Positions 1 through 11,538 of a DNA stretch of 64,000 nt are shown one piece after another (the stretch's first letter is position 1; every line of letters starts with the position of its first letter). The position numbers were made by a program, and so were the translations under genes. The stretch is from Glandiceps talaboti (taxonomy: Eukaryota; Hemichordata; Enteropneusta; Spengelidae): contig NC_135552.1 in the NCBI RefSeq assembly GCF_964340395.1, positions 6,257,994-6,321,993 on the forward strand, read 5' to 3'. Under the pieces are notes generated by a model. That model had not been told where the DNA came from, did no database searches, and worked only from the letters and a program-made list of their open reading frames with translations.

Positions 1-1203
1 TGAATATTATTTGTCGCCTTGCAAAGAGATTTATGGTTTGTTTTGATGAACCCAAGGCAAAATGATGCATAGCAAGTCTCAATGAATTTTTGCTATAATT
101 TTTTTTATTTATTTGCTGCTGAAATTTAGATGTTAAATCAAATATGCAACAAATACAATTACTTTGTTTTTGAAATTTTCCTTAACTAGTTTTTTTTCAC
201 AATATCTTGGGTTTTTCTTCTTTTTTGTGTGTCTTACTCCCCTCTTTTGATCTGTAAACCTTTTCTTTTTTTTGTTTGTTCTTCGTCCTGTGCTTGTCTT
301 CTGTTTTTGTGAAATATTTTCTTTGAAAATGTTCAATAACCATCAAAATTAAAAAAAAATTAAAAAAAAAACTAGTCTCAGTCTGGCTGTCTTGTCCATA
401 GATATAGGTTTGAAACAGCTCACAAACAGCAAATTCAAATTACATTAGCTATGTTAGACTGATTTAAAGTGAGTTAAGGGACCAAGTTTTAATCCTGGGT
501 CATCATATTAGTTTTATCAATAAGGATTACATGGGATCATTCTTTTGTTCTGAATCAACTTTTTTCTATAGCTTTGCCCAAAAAAGCTAGATTTTTATCT
601 TAATCCGAATTGGGCATTGAAACAGGTACCACTATCAAGTAAAGTATGTATTAATATGTTTGCATACATTCAGAACTTATCATAAGGTTTTCACCTTAAA
701 TTCTGATCAAACAGTTTGCTGATTTTTGTTTTTGATTTCCGTCAATCGACTACTTTAACTACCATTCCTTGAGATGTGCACAATTGCATGGAGACTATAA
801 AATCTTCTCAACAAGCATCGTCAGAGATACTTAAAAACAAAATCAAAGCAGCCTCAACTGCCAAACTACTACCCAGTCTCTCATAATATCAAAAAATATA
901 TATTTTGTGTTTATTTATTGTCTTCCCCAAGTTTTTCTTTCCTTTTCTTTGTTTCAAGTTTGAGTTATTAAAGATGTACATGTATACATGTATGCCAGAT
1001 AAGGATGAAAATTTAGGTAAAAAAACTGTGTCTGACAGCTAAGTAAAAAGTTGGTCCTGAACAAAAGAATAGTCTATCTAAGTGTTATATCTGTACTGAT
1101 GAAATGGCACTAATGTTAGATCGTGGAATTGAATCATTGGCCTTTAAATACTTCATGTATGGATTATTAATAATATAAATACATGTTTCATCATACCTTT
1201 CAG
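1..1203 (+). other. Probable last intron of the left-edge gene
   Basis: AT-rich sequence with poly-T/poly-A tracts and no exon that I can recognise. It ends in a normal-looking 3' splice site (TTTCAG, then GTGATC) at 1198-1204, directly before the coding exon at 1204. The short minus-strand reading frames here show no family similarity. Confidence 0.5.
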
Positions 1204-1491
1204 GTGATCGAATTTGCCGAGATGAATAAACCAATGATGCACTGGTTACGTCAGGTGCTATTAGAACTACTACTTCATACACCTAAGGATGCCAGCAAAG
1301 CCGTATTTTCCAGGATTGCATCATACCCCAAACTGCAACCACTGAGGGATGGTTTGCGATTATTTATGCATCATTTCTTATTGAGACAGAAACATAAAAT
1401 GTCAGAAGAATCATCCATAGGAAAACTGAAAGCAATGGTGACGGTAGCTGAAGAAGCAATGCAAGGACATGACTCGTCAATGATGTTATAA
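1204..1491 (+). CDS. Terminal coding exon of an unidentified helical protein (5' part outside the window)
   Basis: After an AG acceptor the frame is open for 95 codons to TAA at 1489-1491. Composition looks like real protein: amphipathic helices with regularly spaced Leu (WLRQVLLELLLHTP, then LRDGLRLFMHHFLLRQKHK), followed by a charged, Ser/Met-rich tail ending HDSSMML. This resembles the last helical repeat of a HEAT/ARM-like or large scaffold protein, but I do not recognise the family and give no function. Coding composition and the acceptor make a real exon likely. Earlier exons lie to the left of the window. A 3' UTR with poly(A) signals follows. Confidence 0.6.
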   Translation: MIEFAEMNKPMMHWLRQVLLELLLHTPKDASKAVFSRIASYPKLQPLRDGLRLFMHHFLLRQKHKMSEESSIGKLKAMVTVAEEAMQGHDSSMML

Positions 1492-1687
1492 ATGCTAACT
1501 TTTTACAACTTCATATATAGCAAACGATATTTTAAATTCCTGAAACACTGCAAAAGTTTCCTGTAATTATTGCCAGTATGGAGAACCGCAGTGGAAGTCT
1601 TCTAAGTTTTACAAGAATATTAGATATTAATAATGGTTTACTCTTCCATACTAGATGACCAAAAGGTCAAATTAAACACAACTGAAA

Positions 1688-1747
1688 AATAAACACTAAA
1701 CGTGGACAAATATTCATATAAAATGCATAGAGGAATATGAAAATAAA
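1688..1747 (+). promoter_or_regulatory. Candidate polyadenylation signals of the left-edge gene
   Basis: Two AATAAA hexamers, at 1688-1693 and 1742-1747, lie about 200 and 250 bases after the stop codon of the terminal exon. That is a usual 3' UTR distance. Which one is used cannot be told from sequence. Confidence 0.5.
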
Positions 1748-1950
1748 CTGCCCTTTCAAACATATTATGACTGCTGTGTAGTATTGTTCTGGAGTGTTAG
1801 AAGTCTGGTAACTGATAAAAGTGGCTGAAACTTGCATACTTTATGCTATACTTTTGTTGGGTAATTCTGTTAAAAACATTTGGGGAGCTCACAGGTAGAG
1901 TTCACCTACTTGGTAACATTATGTGTAATTTTAAAGAAATTTTCTGAATT

Positions 1951-2104
1951 GGTAGTACGGGGGCATCTGGCAGATTTTTGGGTTTCGTGTGAAATTTATG
2001 TTAATTTTTGCCAACATATCTCATTGTGTTCCCATCATCTGAACAATTAAAAAATATATGTTGGCAATTTTTATTTCAATATTAAGGGTAATTTTTGCAG
2101 CAAT
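1951..2104 (+). repeat. Dispersed ~150-bp repeat, copy 1
   Basis: The block from the GGGGGCATCTGGCAGATTTTTG region to ATTTTTGCAG recurs nearly unchanged at about 7882-8012. A diverged copy in opposite orientation lies at about 10570-10745. The shared inner text includes AAAAAATATATGTTGGCAAT. It has no coding potential and behaves as a mobile or duplicated non-coding repeat. Confidence 0.7.
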
Positions 2105-2435
2105 TTCATAAATGATGTAAAATCATGGTTTTTCTGTATATTGATGGCACATTAAAATGTGTGAACTGTACTATTGCTTTATATCTGTATAAATGTACTT
2201 ATGGGTATCCTGTAGACTATAAACCTGTAGACTGTTGTATAATTTTGCATTTTAATCACAATATTATAAATTCTGGCTTCTTTATTTGCATATCATTTGC
2301 ATATTATGTATGATGGTTTATTTGATTTCCAGTATTGTTTGATGTTGCTGATTGCTATTCTTTCAAAAATGTACGCCAACCATGAATTATTTCAGTTACT
2401 ATGAATACTCTGGTTGGTTTTTATCTTTTAAAGCA

Positions 2436-2970
2436 CTAGTAAGTCCAAACCTTGACTATGCTTCCTCAGTGTCTTCCCCACATATGTACGAGTAGGGATA
2501 TTGCATTTTTGGAAAAAGTGCAGCGTCTGTTCACCAGGATGATTCTGCAGCTCGGTGGCTTGAATTATGAGGACAGTTACGCATATTGAAACTGACAACT
2601 TTAGAAACTAGATGAATTAGAGCTGATTTGATGGAAGTTTATTGCCATTTACATATTCTCCTTGATCCAGTAGTATTTTTCAAAGTATCTACTTCGACAA
2701 CAAGGGACATAGATTGAAATGATTTAAGTACAGATTCAGATTGGCTATACCTAAATATTTTTTTCAGTCAACATGTTGTAAACATTTGGAACAGTTTACC
2801 AGAAAGGATTACTGTTATTAATACACCAATTAAATCATTGTAATTACTTAGTTATTATTTTAATCCAGATTAGATATACGTAAATATTTTTCCAGTCAAT
2901 ATGTCGTAGATATTTGGAACAGTTTACCACGGTTATTGTGATTACATCAATTAATCATATTAAAGTGTGT
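2436..2970 (+). pseudogene. Dead LINE fragment: C-terminal end of a non-LTR reverse transcriptase
   Basis: Translation in shifting frames gives the typical CR1/Jockey-clade ORF2 tail. LVSPNLDYASSV (2436 on) is followed one frame over by RDIAFLEKVQRLFTRMI, a Leu-rich KLTTLETR segment, DLMEVY, and near 2790 a VVNIWNSLPE-like stretch. Stops and frameshifts interrupt it throughout. A second, partial copy of the last motif (ATATTTGGAACAGTTTACCA) lies at about 2910-2930, so the 3' end was locally duplicated. This is a 5'-truncated copy with no remaining function. Confidence 0.75.
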
Positions 2971-3462
2971 ATTGATAACACCTCAGAACAGTAAGGGGGC
3001 TATAAAAGCCTCAATGGCTTCCTTCCCCATGTACATTCATGAGTGCATGCATGGTAAAAAAATAAAGTTATTCATTTATTGCATAGAACGGCCCTTGCCA
3101 AATTATGTCATTTTGACCAATTTCGGCGCATTGGTGTGGCTTGTTATCAAGTGTACATACACACATTAAAAATATTCCTTTTCAGATCTGGCGTCTGGTT
3201 TTAATACGTATCTACACATGTAGTATTGCATCCTGGACCGGTACATTCTACACAGGATATAGCGTCCAAGTTTAGGTCTACACAAAACTTGAAGTTTTAC
3301 CTCTCAATATTAGCATACAAGGTACATAAATTGGACCTCCGGCAAATATTAGATAGAAAAGAAACATCACTCAGTAAAACACCTTTAGAAACCTTCAGAA
3401 TGTTTTACACCCACTTTTGACCAATTGAGATACTTTCTAGAGCAATGGAAAAAGTCAATATG
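2971..3462. other. Spacer without recognisable gene
   Basis: Short open frames occur on the plus strand (3226-3420, for example) but have no start context, splice signals or family similarity. I see nothing functional here. Confidence 0.5.
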
Positions 3463-4560
3463 GCAGCTACTTTAGAACGTTTTTGTTATTTGTTCTGTAT
3501 GCAGTTCTCCCTCTGTGTTTTGTAGAAATATGTTAAAAAGTAAATGAATCGTTATTAAAGGCATTTCATGAGTGCTCCCACTTTGCAATGGTGTCAAAAT
3601 GAGATAGACGTAATCATCAAGTTGGCATGTGACTACTTATTCCCAGCAATGAAGGTTATTTGTGTATGAGAATTACCAAAAGATGTAGAAGGGTACATTC
3701 CATATTGTTTACGTTGAGGATTTGAATGTCAGATTTTCTTTGAGTACTAAAAAAAGTGGAATGATAGCTAACAATGCAATAAAATTTAATTTAAGATACT
3801 ATTTTCTGGTGGGTTGGTGGTTGGGCTTGGTTGGTACATTAAAATGTGTCTCTGCTGTTACTTTCACCCTTTATTCATGACTGACCAAGAGGAATTTCGT
3901 TGCGTAATCGAATGTAAGAGTGCCTTCACGTTGAATAACTAAACTAAATATTTATATATTCATATTGTTCTTTTAAAATATTATAGACAGTAGTTTTGAA
4001 TACAAATAATTGGGTCTATTCACTCGAATACATAACTTTGTATAGTAACGATTCAATTGATGCTATGCTATTGATCAAAAATATGTTTATATCAGATGTA
4101 AACTGAATGCCTTCAGTAAAGGCAAAAAATTAGATTGCTGTTCCTTCACACCTTCTCGAACGAAAAATTCTGCGCTACCAAACTGATATTGCATATCAGT
4201 TACTAGATCAATAAATAAAACGTAGCTTTGGAACTTATTATTCATATCCTCTTCCCTAAAAGTTGAGTTTGGTGTATTTTCAAACCGCTGTAACTTTCAC
4301 TAGAGTCCACCATTTTAGTTCACTATACGAACAGTCATATTTGACCATGTCTTTCCACCGGGGTCAATCTTTAGCAGAGGATGTGTAAATGTGTTGAGTA
4401 TTAGACGAAGTGACATCTTTGACTTAATTCGCCCCCGGTGACCTCTTCCCTGGGGCTGTGAAGTCAAAAGTGTCACTTTGTCTCGTACTACCCCTTGACA
4501 GAGATGGTAGTTTAATATATATGTGGGTCACAGGTCGGGTAAAGGTGGGTAAACTTGACT
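3463..4560 (+). repeat. Segmental direct duplication, copy 1 (partner at 8013-9345)
   Basis: From GCAGCTACTTTAGAACG onward this ~1.1-kb stretch matches 8013-9345 in the same orientation with scattered substitutions and small indels. Both copies share the AATGAATCGTT segment, the GGTGGGTTGGTGGTTGG segment and the CACCGGGGT block. Copy 2 carries about 220 extra bases (8545-8770). Neither copy encodes a recognisable product. Confidence 0.8.
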
Positions 4561-4974
4561 TTTTGTACAGTAAAGCTCAACTGAATCTCTTCTTTCGTGC
4601 CAGTATGGACAGGACTTCATAGATTCTTTCCAGATATCATCAGAGGATCGAAGGACAACACACAGTATGTCAGTATAGTGTTGTCAATCCATTACATTGA
4701 ATATATTGTTTTGCATAATATTTACCAAATTGTAAACTCCAAGAAGGGGTTCTTCAAAAATAAAACTTTTAATTGAACACTACTGAGGCCTTTATATGCA
4801 GTCCATATGTGTACATTAAATTTCATCATCCACCTAGTATTACACCCATCGTCTTCAGTTCTTAATCAGAGAACTTGTTCATAATTCATATTTATTATAA
4901 TGCATTATTAAGATGACTGAAGCACATACACATTACAGTAATATTAAAATAAGGTGCACTACTTGACACTGCCT
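4561..4974. other. Spacer without recognisable gene
   Basis: AT-rich sequence between two repeats. I see no coding, RNA or regulatory signal that I can support. Confidence 0.5.
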
Positions 4975-5300
4975 GGCAATGAGAGCACTAGCAGACATCT
5001 CCAAGGGCTGTCATATATTAACTATTGCCAGTGGCAGACAACTGAGAGAAACAGTTGCTACATAACAGCATAAGGGGCACGATGTCTTACTAACACCGAA
5101 TAAGGGCAGGCAATGGGTATTTTATAACATGACATTCTCAGACACACATTCTATTCTTCCCAGTCATAGCAAATCTCTGGCAGGACTCCCATGCAACATT
5201 AATAGTGCCCTAGGGAAAAAAGAGAATGAATACAGTACCTTCTGTATGCAAATGAAGGTCACTATGGGTCACTAGTCCATACCATGTGACACGATCTCAG
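4975..5300 (+). repeat. Diverged ~320-bp direct repeat, copy 1
   Basis: Aligns by eye with 6525-6830. Both contain GGCAATGAGAGCACTA/GGCTATGAGGGCACTA, GTTACATAACAGC/GTTACATAACGGC, an ATAAGG(G)CAGGCAAT block, TTTTATAACA, and a 3' GGATCACTAGTTCATAC-like end. Divergence is clearly greater than for the 3.4/8.0-kb pair. Probably an old non-autonomous transposable element family. Confidence 0.6.
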
Positions 5301-6524
5301 CCAATCATTGGAGGCTGTACAAAAATGATGAGTTATAATTGAATCTATTGGACAGCATAGTGAACACAACTAAGTTATATGTAAGATCCTTGTTTGAAAC
5401 TAACATGTATGGTGTAATATCATACTAATTTCAAGGAGTGGTTGACCCAGAGATATTCTTGCACAAAGTAGTCAATGCATAAAGTTACAACACTAAACTC
5501 TTATTGACTTTGAAATCTATCTTTATTGTCCACAAATCTAAATTTCACCAGTGCATAAAAACTATTATGCATGATTGTGCAAATGAGACAATACAACTTT
5601 TGAATGCAATATTTACATAAAGCAAAGCTCTTCTAAAATGCATCTTTTCTACAAAGGATACCGTATTAGCATTATGAACACTGTTCTCAAATTTCCACTT
5701 TTCAAGCCACTGTCTCACCTAATGTGAAATGCGATATGGGAATAAACTATTAACTTTTGCTGTTACTTTGTTCATGAAAGCTCCAATCCATTCTCAGTTA
5801 AATCAGGGGTCGTCTCACAAATGGAGTTCAAAATGTTATCAAAATAAAGACACTTTAGAATCCAACATGGCCACCAAATACTAACTCTATAGAAAAATAA
5901 AAGCTGGAGCCCCAGTATTTTTTTTTCGTTATTCAAAAGGACCAAAAGCAGCTTTCATTATAGCAAAGTTTGAATAGATTTTAAGAACTTTGTGAAAATA
6001 ATCCCGAGGCTTAATTTAAGAAAACAGAACCATGTTCTATTTCAGCTTGTACAGCACAGCTTGCCAACAACAAATTATACTAAACTTATTACAACTCAGA
6101 TTTTCATCCAAAGGAAAATTTGTTATAATATATCTGTATTATAATAAATATCAATATTTTTTGAAGGTTAAAATAATATTTTATCTTTCATATCAAGTAT
6201 CTATATTTTGAAAGGATTGTGTATTATGTACATTAAAAGCTATGGACAAACTCTGCAGGGGTTTAAATTTGGCACAGACAAACATCACACCAAACAAGCT
6301 GTTTTAAAAATGTACATTACTGCATGCTGTGAAGGTACGTAGGTTTGTAAAGGGAACTCAAAATGTAATATACGTGTATTTCAAGCAATAATGAATAAAA
6401 AATCCTTCCTCTGATTACAACTTAGGAATTATACACAATGATTATATACAGCAGATGCTGATTTATATATTATTTTCAAATGAAACAAATGCAAAAACCG
6501 TTCCTGGGTACTAGTATACACTTG
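5301..6524. other. AT-rich spacer
   Basis: No open frame of note, no RNA gene and no strong repeat boundary recognised. Confidence 0.5.
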
Positions 6525-6830
6525 TTGCATGGCTATGAGGGCACTAATAATACCCTGAGGCTGAAAGCTGGGGGGATTAGTTGTTACATAACGGCGCAAG
6601 GGGTATTATGATGTCTACTAATGCCCGAATAAGGCCAGGCAATAAGTGTTTTATAACACACCATACTCTCAGGTACATATTCTTTCAATAGTCAAAACAA
6701 ATTAGTGAAGACACCCGTGCTAATCTGACCGTTGTCCTACAGAAAATGGAATACAACTAGTGCCTTGATCACTCTATGCAAATTGAAGCCGCTATGGATC
6801 ACTAGTTCATACTAGGTGTTTTAACTTTAA
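6525..6830 (+). repeat. Diverged ~320-bp direct repeat, copy 2
   Basis: Partner of 4975-5300, in the same orientation, with many substitutions and short indels. No coding capacity. Confidence 0.6.
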
Positions 6831-7881
6831 TTACAGAATGCATTTGGACACAATACACCTCGAGCACTGAAACTCGAACCTTTTATGATTAGAAAATACA
6901 AATCTATTGTTCGTACAGGAGTCATAATGCAAAGCAATATTACCATGGTATTATACACGCATTCTCAACAGCAAATTATGTAGATAAAAATAACACATTG
7001 CTATCAATTTTACCCCTTTATATATTTACACGGGTTAGTATTACAATATATTATATTTACACCAAACTGAAAATTAATTAAGGACTAAATTACCCATGGT
7101 ATCAATATGGTCTCTGTTATTTCTTTCCTAGACCTAGCAATCATGATTTAAATAAAGTAACTCCATATACACTGCGTAAGTATAAAAACAAAATTCGACT
7201 GAGTTTTGAATAATACTGTTTTGAAAATAACAGACAACACTTGGTCTGTTTTGGAACTTGAACACATTAAGTTTCGTACACCAAACAATGATTTTTATGG
7301 AAGTTTACATGTAATAAATATCATGTAGTAAATTAATTCTACTGTTATAAATACAAAAAATTATTTGAAGGTAGAGAGAGAAATCATAATGCCAAAGCAG
7401 TAATATTTTGTAAATATGAAAGTTAATATTTAGATTGAAAATACATTGGAACACATTCAAGTTTTTTTAGTGTTTTTTTTTACACCAAACAATATATTCT
7501 TTAAATTTACATAACTGCATATTTTGAAAGTAAGTAGGTTTGTACACTGAGGGTATTCAAAATGTAATGCACAACTTATAGTTGTGAAGTACAGTTTTCC
7601 AGAATATAGTTACCAAAGATGATGCATAGAAACAACAGAGTAGTACTAGTAATGAATACACGTACCTCCAATACTTTTATCAATTAAAGTATATAAATAT
7701 AAATATCCTACCATCAATAAAACCGTTCAACATTGTATTTACACTGGATAGTATTTCAATGTATAATAATATTATGTTCAAACCAACGAGGAAATTAGCG
7801 TCATTAATTTTGCACCATTAACCTGCAATTATAGTTGTCGCAAAAATGTCTTTTTCACCAACATGATATGGACTAGAGTAA
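6831..7881. other. AT-rich spacer
   Basis: Low-complexity AT-rich sequence with oligo-T tracts. Nothing recognised. Confidence 0.5.
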
Positions 7882-8012
7882 TGGCAGATTTTGGGGTTTC
7901 TTGTGAAATTCATGTTAATTTTTGCCAACATATATCATTGTGTTCCCCATTATCTGAGCAATTAAAAAATATATGTTGGCAATTTTTATTTCAATATTAA
8001 GGGTAATTTTTG
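7882..8012 (+). repeat. Dispersed ~150-bp repeat, copy 2
   Basis: Close copy of 1951-2104. Here it runs directly into the 8013 segmental copy. In the first locus the two blocks are separated by the LINE remnant and spacer (2105-3462), so the ancestral order was probably contiguous and was later split. Confidence 0.7.
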
Positions 8013-9345
8013 CAGCTACTTTAGAACGTTTTTGTTATTTGTTCTGTATTCAGTTCTCCCTCTATGTTCTGTAGAAATATCATGTTAAAAAGTAAATGAA
8101 TCGTTGTTAAAGGCATTTCATGGGGGCTCATTAATTTCCCACTTTGCAATGGTGTCAAAATGAGATAGACTTAGTCATCAAGTTGGCATGTGACTACTTA
8201 TTCCCAGCAATAAAGGTTATTTGTGTATGAGAATTACCAAAAGATGTAGAAGGGTACATTCCATGTTGTTTATGTTGAGGATTTGAATGTCAGATTTTAT
8301 TTGAGTAATAAAAAACTTGGAATGATGGCTAACAATGCAATAAAATTTGATTTAAGATACTATTTTCTGGTGGGTTGGTGGTTGGGGTTGGGTGGTACAT
8401 TAGAATGTGTCTCTGCTGTTACTTTCAACCTTTATTCATGACTGACCAAGAGAAAGTTCGTTGCGTAATCGAATGTAAGAGTGCCTTCACGCTAAATAAC
8501 TAAACTAAATATGTATATATTCATATTATTCCTTTGAAATATTAGAAAAGACATTCTTCAGATACTGAATTTATCATCTTTATTTTATGCTACGTTGTCC
8601 TTTATCCTGTTTTATTTTAGAATTTCGATGAAATAACGTAATCAAATGTAACAGCGGAGAACACATCTTTTCATGTTGTTCCCTTGAATTGACATGTAAC
8701 TCCAACCAAATAGCTACACTAGTAGAAACGTAGACAATGCATACGACATAATGGCGTGAGTGAGAGACTAGACAGTAGTTTTGAATAAACACAATTGGGT
8801 CTATTCACTCGAATACATAACTTTGTATAGTAACGATTCAGTTGATGCTATGCTATTGATCAAAAATATGTTTATATCAGATGTAAACTGAATGCCTTCA
8901 ATAAAGGCAAAACCTTAGATTGCTGTTCCTTCACGCCTTGTCGAAAGAAAAATTCTGCGCTACCAGACATGATATTGCATATCCATTAGTTACTAGATCA
9001 ATAAATAAAACGTAGCTTTGGAACTTATTGTTCATATCCTCTTTTGTAAAAGTTGAGTTTGGTGTATTTTTAACCCGCTGTAAATTTCACTAGAGTCCAC
9101 CATTTTAGTTTCACTATACGAAAAGTCATATTTGACCATGTCTTTCCACCGGGGTAAATCTTTAGCAGAGGATGTGTAAATGTGGTGAGTATGAGACGAA
9201 GTGACACCTTTGACTTAATTCACCCCCGGTGACCTCTCCCCTGGGGGCTGTGAACAGTCAAAAGTGTCACTTTGTCTCGTACTACCCCTTGACAGAGATG
9301 GTAGTTAGGTGGGTCACAGGTATGGTAAAGGTTGGGTCGTGCCAG
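8013..9345 (+). repeat. Segmental direct duplication, copy 2 (partner at 3463-4560)
   Basis: Matches 3463-4560 in order and orientation. About 220 bases at roughly 8545-8770 are absent from copy 1, where ATATTA joins directly to TAGACAGTAGTTTTGAAT; this is an insertion here or a deletion there. The short minus-strand open frame inside the extra segment shows no known domain. Confidence 0.8.
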
Positions 9346-10338
9346 TAAAATCAATTTAATACTAGACAATAATTTTGAAAAAAAAATAATCAGGTCTACC
9401 ACTCAAGTAGTTGTTTTGTCAACTATTTTTTTCCTTGTTACCACGTCTACTCAAATAAAACCTACCTAAGTGTACCCATTCATTCTCATTCAGGCTACCA
9501 GTCTACCATCCACAGACACCACCACACGATCTAGCTATAGGTAGTGTAATCTGTTCACCTTAAGCTTATGAGATTCGCCAAGTTTTATTACAAAAGGGCG
9601 ATGGATATATTCACTTGTTTCAAAGATGGTAGACTGTAATTTGCTAGTTAAATTTCAGTAATTGTACGTGTATTAATGGCTTACAGCTCGATGTAGTTTT
9701 AGTGGAGATTCGACTAACCCTGGGCTTCGCATCACTGTTTCATAGCTGACCCCCACCGGCTACCTATTCCGAATATATGCATGAACCGTTTATTGTTTCG
9801 ATACTGAGAGGTATGACATGCAAAAATATACATGTACTAGTATACAGTGATATTTTCTCTATTTTATCGATTAAGTATAATATCTATTGAGATCAGAAGT
9901 GCATATTTTTAATCAGCTCACACATCCATATAACACCAGAGGATGAGTGCATTCTTAAGATCTAGCGTAATTACTGAAAATCACTAATTATGCAAATAAC
10001 TCATTAAAATTACAAGCTATACGGTATTATCAAACTTTATGACACATGCACTTTGTTATCATTAATGTATGTACTAAATTACTTCGATTCATAATCATAT
10101 TTTAACATTCTGAATGACTTAGAAATGGCAAGTAAAGTCAGAAGGAACATTTGAACTGTTTGTTTTATTGAATTTGCCCAAATTTCAGCGATAAAAAATA
10201 ATTTTCATTCACTCATGGTTTTCATAACCCTGCCATATAGGGCGTCGATTTAATTCTTTTTCATCTAATTGAAGACATTTAGGGTCGTTTGGGTCATGAG
10301 AAACAGAATTAAGGCTGTCCTTATATATACCTACCAAT
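9346..10338. other. Spacer with one octamer-containing repeat unit
   Basis: No gene recognised. Positions 9970-10010 carry one unit of the dispersed repeat with core TTATGCAAATAACTCATTAA, which is also present near the sulfotransferase genes (40.5, 51.2 and 52.5 kb). Confidence 0.5.
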
Positions 10339-10560
10339 TACTGTTGTTATCTTTACAATATAGTAATGTTCTGACTGTTGCTATGGACATGGTCTTGTTG
10401 ATAGGCATATTTCATACATGTTTTGATATTTTTTTGGCCTGACTAACCAAAAATGTTGTTATCTTTGCAAAATATACTGGCATTAATGGCTGTTGCTAAG
10501 GCCATATCAATGGAAGTTGACTATAATCACATGGATTCATGGGTTTTCATTGCCTAACCA
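10339..10560 (+). repeat. Two-unit ~110-bp tandem repeat
   Basis: Two head-to-tail units start TGTTGTTATCTTTACAA (about 10341) and TGTTGTTATCTTTGCAA (about 10454). Both continue through GTTGCTA(T/A)GG(A/C)C, and they end GACTAACC and GCCTAACC. The diverged units show an old local duplication. Confidence 0.6.
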
Positions 10561-10569
10561 ATGGTTAAG

Positions 10570-10745
10570 AATAGGGTCTTGGGGCCACATTTTATTTTTA
10601 GCCCCCTAAGACTAATTTTGAAGATAAAAATTGCCAACATGTATTTTTTTATATGTGGTCCTATAATGAACGTAACCATATATGTTTCATAAAATTAACA
10701 TGCATTTCACACGAAAACCCATATGCCCCTGCACTACTAGTAACC
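10570..10745 (-). repeat. Dispersed ~150-bp repeat, inverted diverged copy
   Basis: Reading the minus strand gives the same sequence as 1951-2104 in altered form: a block ending in cytosine-poor GCCAAC..TTTTTATC, the fragment AAATTAACATGCATTTCACACGAAAAC, and the flank around GGGGCATATGGG. The match is visible but weak. Confidence 0.45.
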
Positions 10746-11081
10746 TATCGTACATATGTCATATTCAAAGGCAATCTTTTTCTTTAAATGTTTGCTTCAG
10801 ATAACATAACTTCAGAAAATAGGATATTATTTCATATTTGTTACGTCCATTTTTTTGAGAAAGTATTTCGACCTAAAGACAAGGTAATTGTTGGTCCCAA
10901 TACAATACTTCTGTGATAGTTTGCTGAGATGTAAATGGAGACAATTTATATTTGTGACCTAGCTGAACACAATATGCAGCCTGTACTGTACAAATTCAAC
11001 TTACGGTCTTAAAAGGAGTTGTTTATCTGGAATTGGATTATTTTCTAAAAGACCAACGATACTTTGACAATGTGATTTTGT

Positions 11082-11087
11082 TTTATT
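11082..11087 (-). promoter_or_regulatory. Candidate poly(A) signal of SLC37A4
   Basis: TTTATT on the plus strand is AATAAA on the minus strand, about 110 bases beyond the SLC37A4 stop codon. A second AATAAA overlaps the stop codon itself at 11193-11198, which is less likely to be used. Confidence 0.45.
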
Positions 11088-11193
11088 TGGCCTAAGCCAT
11101 CATCAGCAATAGTTCAAAAGTAATTTCCTGCATTGTATAGCTATAAATCAATAGCTTAATTAGGATAGCATTGCAATTATTATAATGTCCTGT

Positions 11194-11489
11194 TTATTCT
11201 GTCTTGATGTAAGCTCGTCCTATCCTACTGGGTATTCTCCACGCCAAAATCATAAGTATGAGTGCCAAAGCAGCGGTAATTTCCATGGCAACAAACGCAC
11301 CAGCCCAATCATAATGGATTGCTATGTAGCTTAGTGGAAGCCCAGATAAGACAGCACCAACTGAAAAGAACAATGTACAATAATTATTATGAAAGGATCA
11401 GTGAGAAGAGTGCCATTTATTATTTTTGCCACTCAGTCTGACGTCAAACGTTTCTGACAACTGAGACACCAGAATAAGTTTTAACTCTG

Positions 11490-11538
<49 letters not shown>

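Noticed and set aside
8580-8792. 70-codon minus-strand frame in the extra segment of the 8-kb repeat copy
   Set aside because: No similarity to known proteins, and the segment is simply an indel between two non-coding repeat copies.
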